Source: Coturnix japonica
Lineage: Eukaryota > Chordata > Aves > Galliformes > Phasianidae
DNA length: 64,000 nucleotides
Direction: 5' to 3'
Assembly: GCF_001577835.2 (NCBI RefSeq)
Contig: NC_029521.1
Coordinates: 12,522,000 to 12,585,999, forward strand
Below the pieces are notes generated by a model. The model ran no database searches and had not been told where the DNA came from. It saw only the letters and a program-made list of their open reading frames with translations. Positions within the stretch are counted from its first letter, which is position 1. Every line of letters begins with the position of its first letter. Shown in pieces: positions 63,288 through 64,000 of the stretch. The translations under genes and the position numbers were made by a program.

Positions 63288-64000
63288 GTAAGTGTTCACA
63301 CTACCTCTGCTCAGACGACAAGTAAGCTCACGAAGTACATCTCTATATAGGTCATGAGTAAGCTGTGCTAAGTGCAGCCCATAACCAGCCAAGCAGTTTC
63401 ATTTCTCCTCCTACCCTTTAGCTAGTCTTTATCAGTGATGCCTGTTTTGATGTGCTACTGACAGCTGCCAGAGTTGGCAGAACACCCTGCTGCCACAGTC
63501 CTACCAGAACACCAGCACACAGCTCGAAATGTTGCTGCTTCAGTGAAGCACTGGTCAGGTGCAGAGGGGCTCACTGCTAAAATGGGGCCACAGAGCCGCC
63601 CTGGCACTGGTGTGGGCTGCTCAAGTTAAAGTCAGCTATAAATCATCTCAGAATCACTCAGTAACTTGTCATTTATCTCCAAGTGAAAGTCTCTTCACAG
63701 TTACTCTGACTGAAGGGCACTGTCTAGACCTGTTGTACCACAGCTTCAGTCAGTCTGAGACTAAAATGTAATTTTGAAAAGTGACTGAAGAGACAGCTGA
63801 ACCTGCTGTGGTGTTTCTGTGCTTCCAAGCCTGTGCTTGTGTACACAGAGTGCTCTGCATCTCCAAATTGCTCCAGAGATTAAAACAGATGGTACCCTGC
63901 GGAAGGGCAGAGCTGTAGAGTTGTGTCTCACTGATCGCACCAAATATGATTTTGGGAAAAAAACAACAAAAAACCCAAAGCACCCAGGCCTGCAAGATGG
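63288..64000 (+). other. Start of DUSP29 intron 1
   Basis: Begins gtaagtgttc, a strong donor. No further exon or repeat is recognised before the window ends. Confidence 0.85.

Noticed and set aside
1-64000. Endogenous retroviruses, LTRs, Polinton-like elements, CRISPR arrays, tRNA genes
   Set aside because: I recognised no long terminal repeats, viral protein motifs, regularly spaced repeats or cloverleaf sequences. A RepeatMasker and tRNAscan run would be decisive.

Overview
This looks like avian nuclear DNA, most likely from a galliform such as chicken. The genes have introns, are widely spaced and encode vertebrate proteins. The only interspersed repeat I can name is one 5'-truncated CR1 LINE tail, and the rest is simple-sequence repeat. 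From remembered vertebrate synteny, the gene content matches the DUSP13/DUSP29 (DUPD1) block: human 10q22.2, chicken chromosome 6 by inference. I cannot confirm species or chromosome without a search.

The window holds three plus-strand atypical dual-specificity phosphatase (DSP) genes in tandem. (1) A DUSP13-like gene, coding exons at 13106-13266, 14017-14237 and 15796-16022 (202 aa). (2) The DUSP13B/TMDP orthologue, coding exons at 32640-32827, 33510-33730 and 39968-40182 (207 aa), with a canonical poly(A) signal at 40362. (3) The first coding exon of DUSP29/DUPD1, 63106-63287, whose remaining exons lie beyond the right edge. Genes 1 and 2 share a middle exon of exactly 221 nt. All three have a phase-2 junction in the codon after Gly-Asp, and genes 1 and 2 also share the phase-1 junction before Lys-Val-(Phe/Leu)-Val-His-Cys. 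This is the signature of tandem duplication. Both complete genes keep the catalytic Cys, the P-loop Arg and a candidate general-acid Asp.

Layout: 1-13058 is non-coding 5' flank with simple repeats and an 86-bp tandem duplication. 13059-16022 is gene 1. 16023-32638 is intergenic, with a G-quadruplex motif, a compact CpG island holding an exact CTCF-consensus match, and the CR1 fragment. 32639 to about 40390 is gene 2, whose last intron is 6.2 kb. About 40390-63084 is a second gene desert with an (AAAAAT)n-type repeat. 63085-64000 is the DUSP29 exon and the start of its intron. I recognise no tRNA, rRNA, CRISPR, LTR element or DNA transposon. Mammalian members of this family are expressed in skeletal muscle (DUSP13A, DUSP29) or testis (DUSP13B); any shared regulation here is inference. 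The most interesting items are the complete third phosphatase with mosaic family features and the isolated CpG island with a CTCF-type motif between genes 1 and 2.
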